This document shows, one piece after another, positions 54,866-63,365 of a stretch of 64,000 nucleotides of DNA. Within the stretch, counting starts at the first letter, position 1, and each line of letters starts with the position of its first letter. The notes beneath the pieces are model-generated. The model was not told where the DNA came from and made no database searches. It saw only the letters and a list, made by a program, of their open reading frames with translations. A program made the translations under genes and the position numbers. The stretch spans positions 4,712,001 through 4,776,000 of the forward strand of contig NC_023036.2 of the NCBI RefSeq assembly GCF_000317305.3, in the 5' to 3' direction. This stretch comes from Mycolicibacterium neoaurum VKM Ac-1815D. Lineage in GTDB: Bacteria > Actinomycetota > Actinomycetes > Mycobacteriales > Mycobacteriaceae.

Positions 54866-54890
54866 TTACCCGCCGTCGGCGCCGTCAAAC
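54866..54890 (-). promoter_or_regulatory. SigF-like promoter of idi
   Basis: On the minus strand, GTTT (54890-54887), a 15-bp spacer and GGGTAA (54871-54866) match the SigF consensus. The -10 ends 11 nt before the idi GTG, identical to the crtE arrangement. Confidence 0.68.
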
Positions 54891-54926
54891 GCACAGCTCA
54901 GCGCCCACATGCGGACCCGGTCCGGA

Positions 54927-56024
54927 TCAGTGCGCCGCCCAGTGGTGATACCTGTTGCCGCCGGCGCGTTTTGCCTCGTACATCGCATCATCGGCCGCGC
55001 CCACCAGCTGATTCAACCGAGCCTGCAGATGACCCGCGCCGCGGCGCAGCGTCCGGATGGGCACCGATGCGGTCCCCACACTGGCGGTGATCGACATCGG
55101 CAACGCGGCTATCCCGTCGCAGAACCGCTGGGCCAGCGGGCCCGGGTCATCGGTGTGCCACTCGGCGGCGACGACGAACTCCTCACCGCCGGTGCGGGCG
55201 ACGATGGCGACGATATCGGCGACGGCGTGACCGAGGACGCGCCCGACCGCCACGAGCGCGTCGTCACCGGCCTGATGACCGCGGGTGTCGTTGAGTCGCT
55301 TGAAATTGTCGAGATCGATCATCACGACCACCAGGTGCGCATCCGGGTCGATATCGCTCTCGTCGAGCATCCGCGCGGCATACCGGTCGAATGATCGGCG
55401 GTTCAGCAGTCCGGTCAGCGAGTCTCGACCGGCGCGTTCCAGATCCACCCCCAGCGACCGGATGAGCAGATGGATCGCGATGGGCATGACGATGTTGATC
55501 TGGGTGACCAGGAACAGGTCGACCACGGCCACCGCGACATGCCCGGTGGCGACGATCCGCGACGCGATGACGATCGCGACCGTGGAGGCGACCACGAAGT
55601 TGTAGATGACCAGGCCCGTGGAATGGAAGAACCCGATGTAGGCGGCGCTGGTCGCGAACGCGACACAGCCGAGCAGGGCGCCATGGGGATCGGAGAAGGA
55701 CAGACACGCCAGCGCCACGGATGCGTTGGTGACGAACGCGAAGGCGAGTGATTGACGCCGCGACGGCCAGCGCGTGGCCCACAGGAGGGATCCGGCCACC
55801 CCGCCGCAGAACGCGGCCCACATCATGGCGGTGGGCACGCCGGGCCGTGGGGCGTCGATACTGCGCAACAACACCAGCAGGCAGATCGCCAAGGACGCCG
55901 GGATGATGGTCATGACGACCCGCACCGCACCGGTGGCGCCGCGTGCGGCGAGGTAATCGGTGATCCACTCGTAGTGATGGGTCCGCGCCAACCACTGCCT
56001 CGATGGAGTCCCGACCACCGCCAT
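54927..56024 (-). CDS. Membrane-bound diguanylate cyclase (GGDEF)
   Basis: A 365-residue protein with about six transmembrane helices (residues 40-185) and a C-terminal GGDEF domain (about 200-360). It retains DSLTGLLNRRSF, the DLDNFKRLND metal segment and a GGEEF active-site loop, so it should make cyclic di-GMP. The RxxD inhibitory site five residues before GGEEF is absent. The ATG at 56024 has GGAG 5 nt upstream; a TTG at 56048 is the longer alternative. It lies 72 bp upstream of idi on the same strand, but idi appears to have its own promoter. The membrane part is an uncharacterised sensor. Confidence 0.88.
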   Translation of the reverse strand: MAVVGTPSRQWLARTHHYEWITDYLAARGATGAVRVVMTIIPASLAICLLVLLRSIDAPRPGVPTAMMWAAFCGGVAGSLLWATRWPSRRQSLAFAFVTNASVALACLSFSDPHGALLGCVAFATSAAYIGFFHSTGLVIYNFVVASTVAIVIASRIVATGHVAVAVVDLFLVTQINIVMPIAIHLLIRSLGVDLERAGRDSLTGLLNRRSFDRYAARMLDESDIDPDAHLVVVMIDLDNFKRLNDTRGHQAGDDALVAVGRVLGHAVADIVAIVARTGGEEFVVAAEWHTDDPGPLAQRFCDGIAALPMSITASVGTASVPIRTLRRGAGHLQARLNQLVGAADDAMYEAKRAGGNRYHHWAAH

Positions 56025-56190
56025 CGCTCCGTTCAGGGTGTTGAGCAAATCGACACGAGGCTACCAATGCATCGGCGCCGCCGTCAGCGAACTGGCGAGC
56101 GAGCCGCGCCCGGAGCCCCACCGGCACACCAGCAAACGGAACGGACCCTACGCTACGGTGGCGGCACCGCACCGGGCAAGATCTGCAGGC

Positions 56191-56820
56191 GTGGCACTCA
56201 CCATCGACGAAATCCTGGTGGCCGACCCCGCGGCCGCATGGACCGCCGCCGGGTTCGGCGTAGACGCCGACGGGGTCTGCCGGGTGGGGTCCGTGCGGAT
56301 CCGCCTGGTCGGGCGAGAGCAGGGCACCGGCATCATCGGCTGGTCGTTGCGGGAGTTCGACGGGACAGACATGGACGGCATACCGACCGCACCGTCGCGG
56401 TCCGATCCGCCACCGCCCGGTGAGCACGCCAACGGCGTCGTCGACATCGACCATCTCGTGATGATGTCGCCCGATCTGGATCGGACCGTCGCGGCCCTGG
56501 GCTCGGCAGGGGTGCTGCCGCGTCGGGAACGGGATACCGAACTCGGCGGACGACCCGTCCGGCAGATCTTCTATCGGCTCGGCGCGGTGATCCTGGAGGT
56601 CATCGGTTCGCCCGAGAGGCGTGCCGACGGGCCGGCCACCCTATGGGGGATCACCTACACCGTCGCCGATATCGACGCGGGCGCCGCATTCCTCGGCGAG
56701 CTGACCTCGCGGGTCAAAGACGCCGTGCAGCCCGGGCGCCGGATCACCACACTGCGCCACCAGCAGCTCGGCATGTCGGTTCCCAGTGCGTTCATCTCGG
56801 CGCCTATTCTCGGCAGATGA
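56191..56820 (+). CDS. VOC/glyoxalase-like protein
   Basis: A 209-residue protein. The central part ([20 protein letters not shown], about residues 84-103, then [18 protein letters not shown]) has the paired beta-alpha-beta pattern of vicinal-oxygen-chelate domains, with a His and a Glu as candidate metal ligands. The N-terminal 75 residues are a second, weaker repeat. The start is ambiguous among GTG 56191 and GTG 56158; a TACGCT -10-like element at 56149-56154 favours 56191. Its TGA overlaps the rnhA start. Function unknown. Confidence 0.72.
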   Translation: MALTIDEILVADPAAAWTAAGFGVDADGVCRVGSVRIRLVGREQGTGIIGWSLREFDGTDMDGIPTAPSRSDPPPPGEHANGVVDIDHLVMMSPDLDRTVAALGSAGVLPRRERDTELGGRPVRQIFYRLGAVILEVIGSPERRADGPATLWGITYTVADIDAGAAFLGELTSRVKDAVQPGRRITTLRHQQLGMSVPSAFISAPILGR

Positions 56821-57272
56821 CCGACGAGCCCGTCATCATCCACACCGACGGTGGCTGCCGGCCCAATCCGGGACCGGGTGGTTGGGGCGCGGTGCTGCGC
56901 CAGCGCCATCACGTCCGGGAGATGTTCGGTGGCGAGCCGGACCGGACCAGCAACAACCGGATGGAACTCACCGCGCCCATCATGGCGTTGGAGGCGCTCA
57001 CCCGTCCGGTGACGGTGCACCTCTACACCGACAGCACCTACGTGCGTAACGGGATCACCACCTGGGTGCGCGGCTGGGAGCGCAACGGCTGGATGACCGC
57101 GGCCAAGGAGCCGGTGAAGAATGTCGACCTGTGGCAGCGGTTGCAGGCCGCATGTGCGCGCCACCAGGTCGAATGGTTCTGGGTGAAGGGCCATTCCGGG
57201 ATCGCCGACAACGAGTTGGCCGACGTGTTGGCCACCCGGGGACTGGAAGCCGCGGTGGCCGCGGCGGGCTGA
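56817..57272 (+). CDS. rnhA: Ribonuclease HI
   Basis: A 151-residue type 1 RNase H degrading RNA in RNA:DNA hybrids. The catalytic carboxylates are in [12 protein letters not shown] (Asp), NRMELTAPI (Glu), [11 protein letters not shown] (Asp) and DNELADVLA (Asp), and the basic handle [10 protein letters not shown] is present. It overlaps the VOC gene by 4 bp (ATGA). In mycobacteria RNase HI enzymes protect against R-loops. Other rnhA-type genes may exist elsewhere in the genome. Confidence 0.95.
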   Translation: MTDEPVIIHTDGGCRPNPGPGGWGAVLRQRHHVREMFGGEPDRTSNNRMELTAPIMALEALTRPVTVHLYTDSTYVRNGITTWVRGWERNGWMTAAKEPVKNVDLWQRLQAACARHQVEWFWVKGHSGIADNELADVLATRGLEAAVAAAG

Positions 57273-57310
57273 CCGTCTTCGCTGCCGCACAACCACTCTC
57301 GGTGACCACC

Positions 57311-57931
57311 ATGACATCGGAATCGGACTGGACCGTACATCCCCTATCGGGATTGGGGCGACTGGAATTCGGCATGTCCCCGGCGCAGGTGGACGCGCTG
57401 TCGGCGATCTACGGGGTCATCACCGGTCGTGGTGCCGATCGTGTCGCCGACGAGATGCTGCGCGAGACCCTGGCCATGTTCGGTGACGCCATGAGTGAGG
57501 ACGAGAAACAGGCCTTCATCGCCGAGTACACCGGCAGCGGTCCGTCCGCCGACAGCGTCACCGAAACGCGCGGCGACCTCGTGCTGCGGTATGAGGCAGA
57601 TCGGCTCTGCGAGATCATGCCCGCCCACCCGCGACGCCCGTTGTTCCTCGACGGCAGTGACCTTTTCGCGCTTGCCGGCCTCGACGTGTTGCGATTGCTG
57701 GAGCGGTGCAACCAGGGCCCGGGCCGGTATGCCGATACCGAAGCGGCGTTCGACGAACTCGCCATCTCGGTGCACGGGTTCAGCGTGCACGATTCGGCCT
57801 CCGGCGTGTTGGCGCTCGATGATTCCGATGAGCGCTTCCGGCAACGGACGGTGATGCTGCGGGGAATCCCCTACGAGCAGGAAACGCAGCGCTACACCGT
57901 GCGGTCGTTGCCGCCGGCCACCGATCGGTAG
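57311..57931 (+). CDS. Uncharacterised 206-residue protein
   Basis: An acidic soluble protein without a family I recognise. Visible features: LSGLGRLEFGMSPAQVDAL near the N-terminus, a central helical segment, and a C-terminal beta-rich part ending YEQETQRYTVRSLPP. No signal peptide, membrane helix or Cys cluster. The ATG at 57311 (or GTG at 57302) begins 38 bp after rnhA, and its stop is 2 bp from the convergent ligD stop, leaving no space for a terminator. Co-transcription with rnhA is likely. Confidence 0.7.
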   Translation: MTSESDWTVHPLSGLGRLEFGMSPAQVDALSAIYGVITGRGADRVADEMLRETLAMFGDAMSEDEKQAFIAEYTGSGPSADSVTETRGDLVLRYEADRLCEIMPAHPRRPLFLDGSDLFALAGLDVLRLLERCNQGPGRYADTEAAFDELAISVHGFSVHDSASGVLALDDSDERFRQRTVMLRGIPYEQETQRYTVRSLPPATDR

Positions 57932-57933
57932 CC

Positions 57934-60228
57934 CTACTCCCAGACCACCTGATCCGGCGACTTGTCCGGCCGTAATCCTCGCCAGCTGGGCTGACGCAGC
58001 CGATTGTCCGACGTGCGCTCGCTATAGCGGACCTCACCCACCAGTTCGGGACGCACGTAGGTGACCCCCCTGGCATCCGGCCCGGAAAGGCGTGCGGTGA
58101 AGGGTGAATCCGACGTCTCCAACGGCGCCAATGTGGTCCGCAGGTCCGTGAGCATCTTCTCGGTGAAACCGGTACCGACACGGCCGACGAACTGCAGTCC
58201 GTCCCGGCCCGGGACACCCACGACCAGTGCGCCGATCCCGCTGGTGCGACCGCCCTCGCCGGCCCGCCAGCCGCCGATGACCACTTCCTGGGTGCGCCAC
58301 AGCTTGTCCTTGATCCAGGACTGCGACCGTCGCCCCGGTTGATAGGTCGAGTCCCATTTCTTGGCGATCACGCCCTCATAACCGTGCTCGCGCACGTACT
58401 CCAGCGCGGCGGCGCCGTCACCGTCGAGCAGATCCGGCACAATGAGCGCGCCATCCCGGCCCAGCAGTTCCAGCAGCTTTCGGCGGTCGCGATACTTCGC
58501 CCGCAACAACGAACGGCCATCCATGGCAAGCAGATCGAACGCCCAGAACTCGATATTGCTGCCCGACGACCGATTCTGCATGGCACCGAAGCTCGGCACA
58601 CCGTCGGCATCCAATGCCACGACCTCACCGTCGAGGATCAGCCGATGATCGGCGAGATCGGCTGCCAGCGAACGCAACTGCGGGAACTCCGCGGTGATGT
58701 CGCGACCGCTGCGCGAGCGCAGCATCAACTCACCGTGATCGATCTCGACCAGCATGCGGTATCCGTCCCACTTGCCCTCGAACGCCCAGCCTGCCGGTTT
58801 CAGCTTCGCCACCGACCCGTGGGTCGCGAGCATCGGTTTCAGGTCGGCCACCGTCGTGCCGGGCTGCTCCTTCATGCGGTGCGCCAGCCAGTTCTTTCCG
58901 CCGGTCTGGATCAGCGCGTAACGTCCACGCACCTTGGCGCCGTGCAGCGTCACGATCACCTCCCCCTTTGCTTGCCCCTTTCCGTCCGTGTCGATCGGCT
59001 TCTCACCGTCGACACCGGGATCGCGGAACTTCTCGGCCTCGTAAGTCCCGGCGTCCCAGATGATCACCTTCCCGCCGCCGTACTCCCCTGCCGGGATGTC
59101 CCCTTCGAAGCCGGCGTATTCCAGCGGATGGTCCTCGGTATGGACGGCCAGGTGGTTCACCGATGTCGTCTCGGGCAGGTTCTTCGGGATCGCCCAGGAC
59201 ACCAGCACCCCGTCGCGTTCCAGCCGGAAGTCGTAGTGCAGCCGGCGCGCGTGATGCTCTTGGATGACGAAGGTGTTGTCGTGCCCCACCGCGGGCGGTG
59301 CCGTCGGGACCGGTTCGGGGGTCTTACCGGCATCGCGCATGGTGCGATACGTGCTCAGTCGGTCCTCGACGGGCAGCGGATCATCCAGATCTGCCAGCAG
59401 ATCGCCGTCGCGTTCCAGTCGGTGCAGCACCTCTTCGAAGTTCAGCTGCCGTAGGTCGGGATCGGCGAGTTCCTCCCAGCTGCGCGGCGCGGCCACGGTG
59501 GGCGCGGCGCGGCCACGCATCGAGTAGGGCGCGATGGTGGTCTTGGCCGCGCTGTTCTGGCTCCAGTCCACGAACACCTTTCCGTCCCGCAGGCTGCGCG
59601 TCATGGTGGCGGTGACCTGGGTCGGCATGCTCTTCTCCAGCGCCAGCGCGATTCGCTTGGCCAGCACCGAAGCCCCGTGGGAGCTGATCGGATCGGCCAG
59701 CGGCACGTACAGGTGCACGCCCTTGCTGCCGCTGGTCAGCGGGTAGGCGGTCAGGCCGATGTCCTCGACGTAGCCGCGCACCTCATGGGCGACCTCACAG
59801 AGCTGCCGGAAGGTCACACCCTCTCCCGGATCGAGGTCGAACACGATGCGGGTGGCCGGCCCGGGCGCGCCGTGCGGGTCGAACCGCCACTGCGGAACGT
59901 GCACCTCCAGCGATGCCTGCTGGGCGATCCAGGCCAATCCTTCGGCGGTGTCGATGATGGGGTAGGTCGTGGTACCGGAGCGGTGCGTCACCGATCCCCG
60001 GCGCAGCCAGTCCGGCGCCGACGACGCGAGTTGCTTTTCGAAGAAGTCCGATTGGCCGACGCCATTGGGCCATCGCTTGCGCGTGACCGGGCGGCCGGCG
60101 ATGTGCGGCAGCATCGCCGCGGCGACCGCGACGTAGTAGTCGAACACCTCGGCCTTGGTGGTGCCGGTCTGCGGATACAGCACCTTGTCCGGATTCGTCA
60201 GTTTGACCCGGCCCACACGCTCCACCAC
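57934..60228 (-). CDS. ligD: Multifunctional NHEJ DNA ligase LigD
   Basis: LigD (764 residues from the chosen start) has the mycobacterial order polymerase-phosphoesterase-ligase. The primase-polymerase domain (about 1-290) has KVLYPQTGTTKAEVFDYY, the catalytic VFDLDPGEG (DxD) and KVFVDWSQN. The 3'-phosphoesterase (about 315-460) has QEHHARRLHYDFRLE. The ATP-dependent ligase (about 490-760) has the nucleophile Lys in FEGKWDGYRM. It processes and seals double-strand breaks with Ku, encoded divergently 55 bp away. The start is uncertain: GTG at 60228 has GGGAAA 8 nt upstream; GTGs at 60252, 60225 and 60216 are possible. Confidence 0.95.
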   Translation of the reverse strand: MVERVGRVKLTNPDKVLYPQTGTTKAEVFDYYVAVAAAMLPHIAGRPVTRKRWPNGVGQSDFFEKQLASSAPDWLRRGSVTHRSGTTTYPIIDTAEGLAWIAQQASLEVHVPQWRFDPHGAPGPATRIVFDLDPGEGVTFRQLCEVAHEVRGYVEDIGLTAYPLTSGSKGVHLYVPLADPISSHGASVLAKRIALALEKSMPTQVTATMTRSLRDGKVFVDWSQNSAAKTTIAPYSMRGRAAPTVAAPRSWEELADPDLRQLNFEEVLHRLERDGDLLADLDDPLPVEDRLSTYRTMRDAGKTPEPVPTAPPAVGHDNTFVIQEHHARRLHYDFRLERDGVLVSWAIPKNLPETTSVNHLAVHTEDHPLEYAGFEGDIPAGEYGGGKVIIWDAGTYEAEKFRDPGVDGEKPIDTDGKGQAKGEVIVTLHGAKVRGRYALIQTGGKNWLAHRMKEQPGTTVADLKPMLATHGSVAKLKPAGWAFEGKWDGYRMLVEIDHGELMLRSRSGRDITAEFPQLRSLAADLADHRLILDGEVVALDADGVPSFGAMQNRSSGSNIEFWAFDLLAMDGRSLLRAKYRDRRKLLELLGRDGALIVPDLLDGDGAAALEYVREHGYEGVIAKKWDSTYQPGRRSQSWIKDKLWRTQEVVIGGWRAGEGGRTSGIGALVVGVPGRDGLQFVGRVGTGFTEKMLTDLRTTLAPLETSDSPFTARLSGPDARGVTYVRPELVGEVRYSERTSDNRLRQPSWRGLRPDKSPDQVVWE

Positions 60229-60272
60229 CGAATGATATTTCCCGGCAACCACCGGATCGGAATGCCCGCTGC

Positions 60273-60278
60273 TACCGT
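60273..60278 (+). promoter_or_regulatory. -10 element (TACCGT) of ku
   Basis: TACCGT fits TANNNT and ends 5 nt before the ku ATG, so the ku mRNA is probably leaderless. It lies in the short divergent region shared with ligD. Confidence 0.5.
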
Positions 60279-60283
60279 TGCCT

Positions 60284-61213
60284 ATGCGGTCGATCTGGAA
60301 AGGTTCGGTCTCCTTCGGTCTGGTCAACGTGCCGGTCAAGGTCTACAGCGCCACCGAGGACCACGACATCAAGTTCCACCAGGTGCATGAGAAGGACAAC
60401 GGGCGCATCCGCTACAAGCGCACCTGCGAGGTGTGCGGCGAGGTGGTCGAGTACCGCGATATCGCCCGCGCGTACGACTCCGAGGACGGCCAGACGGTCA
60501 TCATCACCGACGAGGACATCGCCACCCTTCCCGAGGAACGCAGCCGCGAGATCGAGGTCGTCGAATTCGTGCCCGCCGACCAGCTCGACCCGATGATGTA
60601 CGACAAGAGCTACTTTCTGGAGCCGGACTCCAAGTCGACGAAATCGTATGTGCTGCTTGCCAAGACGCTGGCCGAGACGGATCGGGTGGCCATCGTGCAC
60701 TTCGCGTTGCGCAACAAGACACGCCTGGCCGCGTTGCGGGTCAAGGATTTCAGCAAGCGCGATGTCATGGTGATCCACACGCTGCTGTGGCCCGACGAGA
60801 TCCGCGACCCGGACTTCCCCTCCCTGGACAAGGATGTCGACATCAAACCGGCCGAGCTCAAGATGGCCGGCCAGGTGGTCGAATCCATGACCGATGACTT
60901 CAAGCCCGACCAGTTCCGCGACGACTATCAGGAGCAGTTGCACGAACTGGTGCAGGCCAAACTCGAAGGCGGCGAGGCGTTCACCGTCGAGGAACAGCCG
61001 ACCGACCTCGACGAGACCGAGGATGTCTCCGACCTGCTGGCCAAGTTGGAGGCCAGCGTGAAGGCCCGCGGATCCGCGTCGGCCGATACGGCGCCCGCCG
61101 AGAAAGCCCCCGCGAAGAAGGCTGCCGCCAAAAAGGCGCCGGCCAAGAAAGCGGCTGCCAAGAAGGCACCCGCGAAGAAGGCACCGGCCAAGAAGGCCGC
61201 CGCCAAGAAATAG
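60284..61213 (+). CDS. ku: Non-homologous end-joining protein Ku
   Basis: A 309-residue bacterial Ku homodimer subunit that binds DNA ends and recruits LigD. The core (about residues 1-250) is highly conserved: RSIWKGSVSFGLVNVPVKVY, KDNGRIRYKRTCEVCGEVV, the LPEERSREIEVVEFV block and MAGQVVESMTDDFKPD. The C-terminus is a Lys/Ala/Pro tail with repeated KKAPAKK/KKAAAKK units (about 275-309), the extended basic tail known in mycobacterial Ku that adds DNA binding. The start ATG at 60284 is leaderless; an in-frame ATG at 60278 precedes it but lies at the predicted -10. Confidence 0.96.
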   Translation: MRSIWKGSVSFGLVNVPVKVYSATEDHDIKFHQVHEKDNGRIRYKRTCEVCGEVVEYRDIARAYDSEDGQTVIITDEDIATLPEERSREIEVVEFVPADQLDPMMYDKSYFLEPDSKSTKSYVLLAKTLAETDRVAIVHFALRNKTRLAALRVKDFSKRDVMVIHTLLWPDEIRDPDFPSLDKDVDIKPAELKMAGQVVESMTDDFKPDQFRDDYQEQLHELVQAKLEGGEAFTVEEQPTDLDETEDVSDLLAKLEASVKARGSASADTAPAEKAPAKKAAAKKAPAKKAAAKKAPAKKAPAKKAAAKK

Positions 61214-61219
61214 CGCGAC

Positions 61220-61275
61220 CGAGATTCACACCTGGGACCGGTCTCGTCCCGAAAACGTCCCTGATGTGAAACTCG
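61220..61275. terminator. Imperfect dyad downstream of ku
   Basis: Arms CGAGATTCACACCTGGGA (61220-61237) and TCCCTGATGTGAAACTCG (61258-61275) pair at 15 of 18 positions around a 20-nt loop, 6 bp after the ku stop. The preceding C gives the CCGAGA start seen in the dyads at 24792 and 34846. Likely the ku terminator. Confidence 0.5.
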
Positions 61276-61376
61276 CACCACCGGAGCCGCGAATGTGCAC
61301 CCCATCGGTGTCCGTGAGCCTCATATCTCGACCCCGAAACCTGGGCTGCCGCCATATCTGTCAGCCGCCGACAAAT

Positions 61377-61390
61377 TAGAACGTGTTCCA
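61377..61390. promoter_or_regulatory. KstR-type operator (TAGAACGTGTTCCA)
   Basis: All fixed positions of TnnAACnnGTTnnA are met; the outer arm has one mismatch in the variable part. It lies 64 nt upstream of the SDR gene at 61455, a normal operator distance for a gene with a leader. The rest of the 241-bp gap holds the ku dyad and nothing else I recognise. Confidence 0.7.
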
Positions 61391-61454
61391 GAAATCTCGT
61401 CCGGGGCTCCCCCATGCTTGTTACCGTGGCGCCGAGCGCAGAAACGAGGCATTC

Positions 61455-62246
61455 ATGATTCTGGACAGATTCCGACTCGACGATCAGGTGGCCGTGGTGA
61501 CCGGCGCCGGTCGCGGATTGGGCGCCGCCATCGCGGTGGCCTTCGCCGAAGCGGGCGCTGACGTGCTGATCGCGGCGCGCACCGAGTCCCAGCTGCAGGA
61601 GGTCGCCGCCCAGGTGGAGGCGACCGGTCGGCGCGCGCACATCGTGGTCGCCGACCTGGCACATCCCGAGGCGACGGCGGCGCTGGCAGCGCAGGCGGTC
61701 GAGGCGTTCGGGAAACTAGACATCGTCGTCAACAATGTCGGCGGAACCATGCCCGGCCCGCTGTTGAACACCTCCACCAAGGACCTCAGAGATGCGTTCA
61801 CGTTCAACGTCGGCACCGCCCACGCGCTGACCACGGCGGCGGCCCCGCTGATGCTGGAGCATTCCGGCGGCGGGTCGATCATCAACATCACCTCGACGAT
61901 GGGCAGGCTGGCCGGGCGCGCCTTCGCGGCCTACGGCACCGCCAAGGGGGCGCTGGCGCACTACACCCGACTGTCGGCGCTGGACCTCTGCCCGCGCATC
62001 CGCGTCAACGCCATCGCACCCGGATCGATCCTCACCTCCGCACTGGACGTGGTGGCCTCCAACGAGGCGCTGCGCGATCCGATGGAGAAGGCGACACCCA
62101 TGCGCCGGCTGGGCGACCCGACCGATATCGCCGCGGCGGCAGTCTATTTGGCCTCCCCCGCCGGCAGCTACCTGACCGGTAAGACCCTCGAGGTCGACGG
62201 CGGGCTGACCTTCCCCAACCTCGACCTACCCATCCCGGACCTGTGA
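61455..62246 (+). CDS. Short-chain dehydrogenase/reductase (Rv0927c-like)
   Basis: A 263-residue classical [16 protein letters not shown] (cofactor loop), [10 protein letters not shown], the catalytic Ser in ITSTMGRL and Tyr-Lys in AYGTAKGA (about residues 154-161), and the C-terminal [14 protein letters not shown]. The AARTES segment after strand 2 suggests NADP(H). The ATG at 61455 follows GAGG; the ORF extends 5' through the KstR site and is not coding there. Length and order match M. tuberculosis Rv0927c. The KstR operator suggests a role with sterol-derived substrates. Confidence 0.88.
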   Translation: MILDRFRLDDQVAVVTGAGRGLGAAIAVAFAEAGADVLIAARTESQLQEVAAQVEATGRRAHIVVADLAHPEATAALAAQAVEAFGKLDIVVNNVGGTMPGPLLNTSTKDLRDAFTFNVGTAHALTTAAAPLMLEHSGGGSIINITSTMGRLAGRAFAAYGTAKGALAHYTRLSALDLCPRIRVNAIAPGSILTSALDVVASNEALRDPMEKATPMRRLGDPTDIAAAAVYLASPAGSYLTGKTLEVDGGLTFPNLDLPIPDL

Positions 62247-62252
62247 GGAATC

Positions 62253-63356
62253 ATGTCTGACACATCAGCCTCCTCGACCACCCCGATCCGGGTCGCCGCC
62301 ATCGGCACCGGAAACGTCGGCCGCCACGCCCTGCGCCAGCTCATCGAGGACCCACAGTACGAACTCACCGGGGTGTGGGTGTCCTCGGCGGCCAAGGCCG
62401 GCAAGGACGCCGGAGAGCTTGCCGGACTGGATGTTTCGACCGGCATCACGGCGACGGACGATCTCGGGGACATCCTGGCCACCGCACCGGATTGCGCGGT
62501 CTACACGGCGATGGCCGACAACCGGCTGCCCGACGCGCTCGAGGATTACCGGCGCCTGCTGGCCGCTGGCATCAACGTCGTCGGTAGCGCGGCGGTGTTC
62601 CTGCAGTACCCGTGGCAGGTGCTGCCCGCCGAACTGGTCACCCCGATCGAAGAGGCGGCCCACAAGGGGTCTTCGAGCATCTTCGTCAACGGCATCGACC
62701 CCGGTTTCGCCAACGACCTGCTGCCGCTGGCGCTCGCCGGGACATGCCAGAGTGTCGAGCAGATCCGCTGTATGGAGATCGTCGACTACGCCACCTATGA
62801 CAGTCCCACCGTCATGTTCGACGTGATGGGCTTCGGCAAGAGCACCGACGAACTGCCGATGCTGCTGCAGCCCGGTGTGCTGAGTCTGGCCTGGGGTTCG
62901 GTGGTGCGCCAACTGGCCGCCGGCCTGGGCGTCGAACTCGACGAGGTCACCGAGACCCACACCCGGATCCCGGCCCCCGAGGACTTCGAGATCGCGGCGG
63001 GACCGATTCCCAAGGGCAGCACCGCCGCCATGCGTTTCGAGGTGCGCGGCATGGTCGACGGCCATCCCGCCGTGGTGCTGGAGCACGTGACCCGGCTGCG
63101 CGAGGACCTCTGCCCGGACTGGCCCCAGCCCGCCCAGGAGGGCGGTTCCTACCGTGTCGAGGTCACCGGTGAGCCGTCCTACGCGCTGGACCTGTGCCTG
63201 AGCAGCCGCAAGGGCGACCACAATCACGCCGGGCTGGTGGCCACCGCCGCGCGGGTGGTCAACGCCATCGCCGCGGTGGTCGCGGCCGAACCGGGCATCA
63301 CGACCACACTCGACCTGCCGCTGATCACCGGCAAGGGGCTGTACGCCGCACCCTAG
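62253..63356 (+). CDS. Dihydrodipicolinate reductase-like oxidoreductase (Rv0926c-like)
   Basis: A 367-residue NAD(P)-binding protein. The N-terminal Rossmann fold (RVAAIGTGNVGRHALRQL, then LTGVWVSS) resembles the DapB N-terminal domain, but the C-terminal part is different from DapB. Related proteins include 2,4-diaminopentanoate dehydrogenase-like enzymes, so the reaction is open. It follows the SDR by 6 bp with a good GAGGAA site and probably shares its KstR-linked transcript. Corresponds by position to M. tuberculosis Rv0926c. Confidence 0.84.
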   Translation: MSDTSASSTTPIRVAAIGTGNVGRHALRQLIEDPQYELTGVWVSSAAKAGKDAGELAGLDVSTGITATDDLGDILATAPDCAVYTAMADNRLPDALEDYRRLLAAGINVVGSAAVFLQYPWQVLPAELVTPIEEAAHKGSSSIFVNGIDPGFANDLLPLALAGTCQSVEQIRCMEIVDYATYDSPTVMFDVMGFGKSTDELPMLLQPGVLSLAWGSVVRQLAAGLGVELDEVTETHTRIPAPEDFEIAAGPIPKGSTAAMRFEVRGMVDGHPAVVLEHVTRLREDLCPDWPQPAQEGGSYRVEVTGEPSYALDLCLSSRKGDHNHAGLVATAARVVNAIAAVVAAEPGITTTLDLPLITGKGLYAAP

Positions 63357-63359
63357 GCT
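63354..63359 (+). promoter_or_regulatory. -10 element (TAGGCT) overlapping a stop codon
   Basis: TAGGCT begins with the TAG stop of the preceding gene and ends 6 nt before the GTG at 63366, giving a leaderless architecture for the last gene. The same hexamer is used at 8639 and 45645. Confidence 0.45.
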
Positions 63360-63365
63360 GGACCG

